Positions 62,818-64,000 of a DNA stretch of 64,000 nt are shown in pieces. The stretch covers positions 2,480,001 to 2,544,000 of the forward strand of contig CAXKWD010000014.1 of assembly GCA_964059195.1 (NCBI GenBank). Reading direction: 5' to 3'. A program made the position numbers and the translations under genes. Within the stretch, counting starts at the first letter, position 1; each line of letters opens with the position of its first letter. The notes beneath the pieces are model-generated. The model was not told where the DNA came from and did not search any database. It saw nothing but the letters and a program-made list of their open reading frames with translations. Source of the DNA: Ectobius pallidus. Taxonomy: Eukaryota; Arthropoda; Insecta; Blattodea; Ectobiidae.

Positions 62818-64000
62818 CCTTTAATCCCTCAATGATCAATACATACAATGAAAATATCGGTGATATGCTAATGGCATAACAGGGGTTGTAAATTTTTCTT
62901 TAATAGAAAAGAATACTGTTGCCTAGCAATGAGTTTTAAAACACGAAAGTGTTGCCTAGCAATGCCATTTTAAACCGGAAACTGTTGCCTAGCAATGTCA
63001 TCAAAAAGAACTGTTGCTTAGTAATGTCATTTTTAAACACAATATTGCTACCTATTATAAACTTTTAAAAATATACTGTTGTGTAGCAATGTTAATTTCA
63101 GACACCAAACTTTTACTTTTCAATGCATTTTTAAAAGTCGAAACGTTTTCCTAGCAATGTAATTTTTAAAGACAATTTGGCTGCTTAACAATGTAATTTT
63201 TCTATGACGAAAGTTTTGCCTAGCCATGCCAGTCTAAACCGGAAACTGTTGATAGCAATTAAGTTTTAAAACAACTGACTCTTGCTTAGCAATGACATTT
63301 TGAACAAGAAACTGTAGCTTAGCAATGTCATCTCCAAATACGAAACTGTTGCCTAGCAATGTCATCAATAACGAATAGTTTTTAATCCTTCAATGATCAA
63401 TACATACAATGAAAATGTCGGTGATATGCTAATGTCAAAACATGGGTTGTAAATTTTACTTTAATAGAAAGAATACTGTTGCCTAGCAATGACTTTTTAA
63501 AACACGAAAGTGTTGCCTAGCAATGCCATTTTAAACCAGAAACTGTTGCCTAGCAATGTCATCAAAAAGAACTGATGCTTAGCAATGTCATTTTTGAACA
63601 CAATATTGCCACCTATTAAAAGCTTTTAAAAAAAGATACTGTTGCGTAGCAATGTCAATTTCTGACACGAAACCTTTACCTTTCAATGCATTTTCCAAAG
63701 TCGAAACTTCTTCCTAGCAATGTAATTTTTAAAGACAATTTGGCTACCTAACAATGTAATTTTTCTATCACGAATGTTTTGCCTAGCCATGCCAGTCTAA
63801 ACCGGAAACTGTTGCCTAGCAATGAAGTTTTATAACACCTGACTGTTGCTTAGCAATGACATTTTGAACAAGAAACTGTAGCTTAGCAATGCCATCTCCA
63901 AATACGAAACTGTTGCCTAGCAATGTCATCTATAAGGAATAGTTTTTAATCCCTCAATGATCAATACATACAATGAAAATATCGGTGATATGCTAATGGC
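62818..64000. repeat. Satellite block 8: two monomers and the start of a third
   Basis: Monomers start at 62829, 63390 and 63954 (cut by the window end). The first two repeat the pair 57032/57593 at an offset of 5,797 bp, including CTGTTGATAGCAATT and AACTGATGCTTAGC. The array evidently continues beyond the window. Confidence 0.96.

Noticed and set aside
1..64000. CENP-B box, telomeric repeats or rDNA spacer
   Set aside because: No match to the CENP-B box consensus, no telomere-like short repeats, and no rRNA sequence were seen; centromeric identity therefore rests only on architecture.

Overview
The window is almost entirely tandemly repeated, AT-rich, non-coding DNA of a eukaryotic genome. 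I read it as a satellite array with several nested levels of organisation; the host is probably an animal, but no gene or rRNA/tRNA marker fixes it. I find no credible protein-coding gene. The short open frames (63-79 codons) recur only because the repeats that hold them recur, and most begin at GTG or TTG.

Level 1 is a degenerate subrepeat of about 33 bp whose head is a version of CTGTTGCCTAGCAATG. Level 2 is a monomer of about 562 bp (559-564), made of 14 such subrepeats (about 466 bp) plus a spacer of about 98 bp. The spacer contains a nearly invariant box of about 44 bp. There are 95 full monomers and one partial. Level 3 is a multi-monomer pattern. Monomers fall into spacer classes: A (GGCATAACAGGGG), B (GTCAAAACATGGG), C (GGCAAAACATGGG) and D (GTCAAGACATGGG). 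They recur in order, notably as a B-A-C trimer of about 1,685 bp, often followed by D.

Level 4 is an unrelated 1,298-bp element found eight times (first base at 12525, 22251, 29170, 33844, 39078, 48804, 55723, 61520). Each copy lies at the same base of a monomer and is flanked by the same 5-bp direct repeat, CCTTT. This is one insertion event carried along as the array expanded. Counts of monomers between successive copies are 15, 10, 6, 7, 15, 10 and 8. The element has solo-LTR-like features (TATA-like box, AATAAA, no transposase or polymerase) but is not identified.

Level 5 is large segmental duplication. About 8890-30546 recurs at 35443-57099 with an offset of exactly 26,553 bp, and I saw only three substitutions. 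A 4,674-bp tandem duplication (26657-31355 and 31331-36029) lies across the gap between the two copies. An older, rearranged duplication links about 5.8-11.9 kb to 14.4-20 kb.

The only other non-satellite sequence is a single 162-bp foldback insertion (4930-5091). Its 30-bp arms carry a tRNA T-arm/B-box sequence in both orientations. The satellite subrepeat also strongly resembles the X-box bound by RFX transcription factors, giving hundreds of near-consensus sites. That is the most provocative functional hypothesis here.
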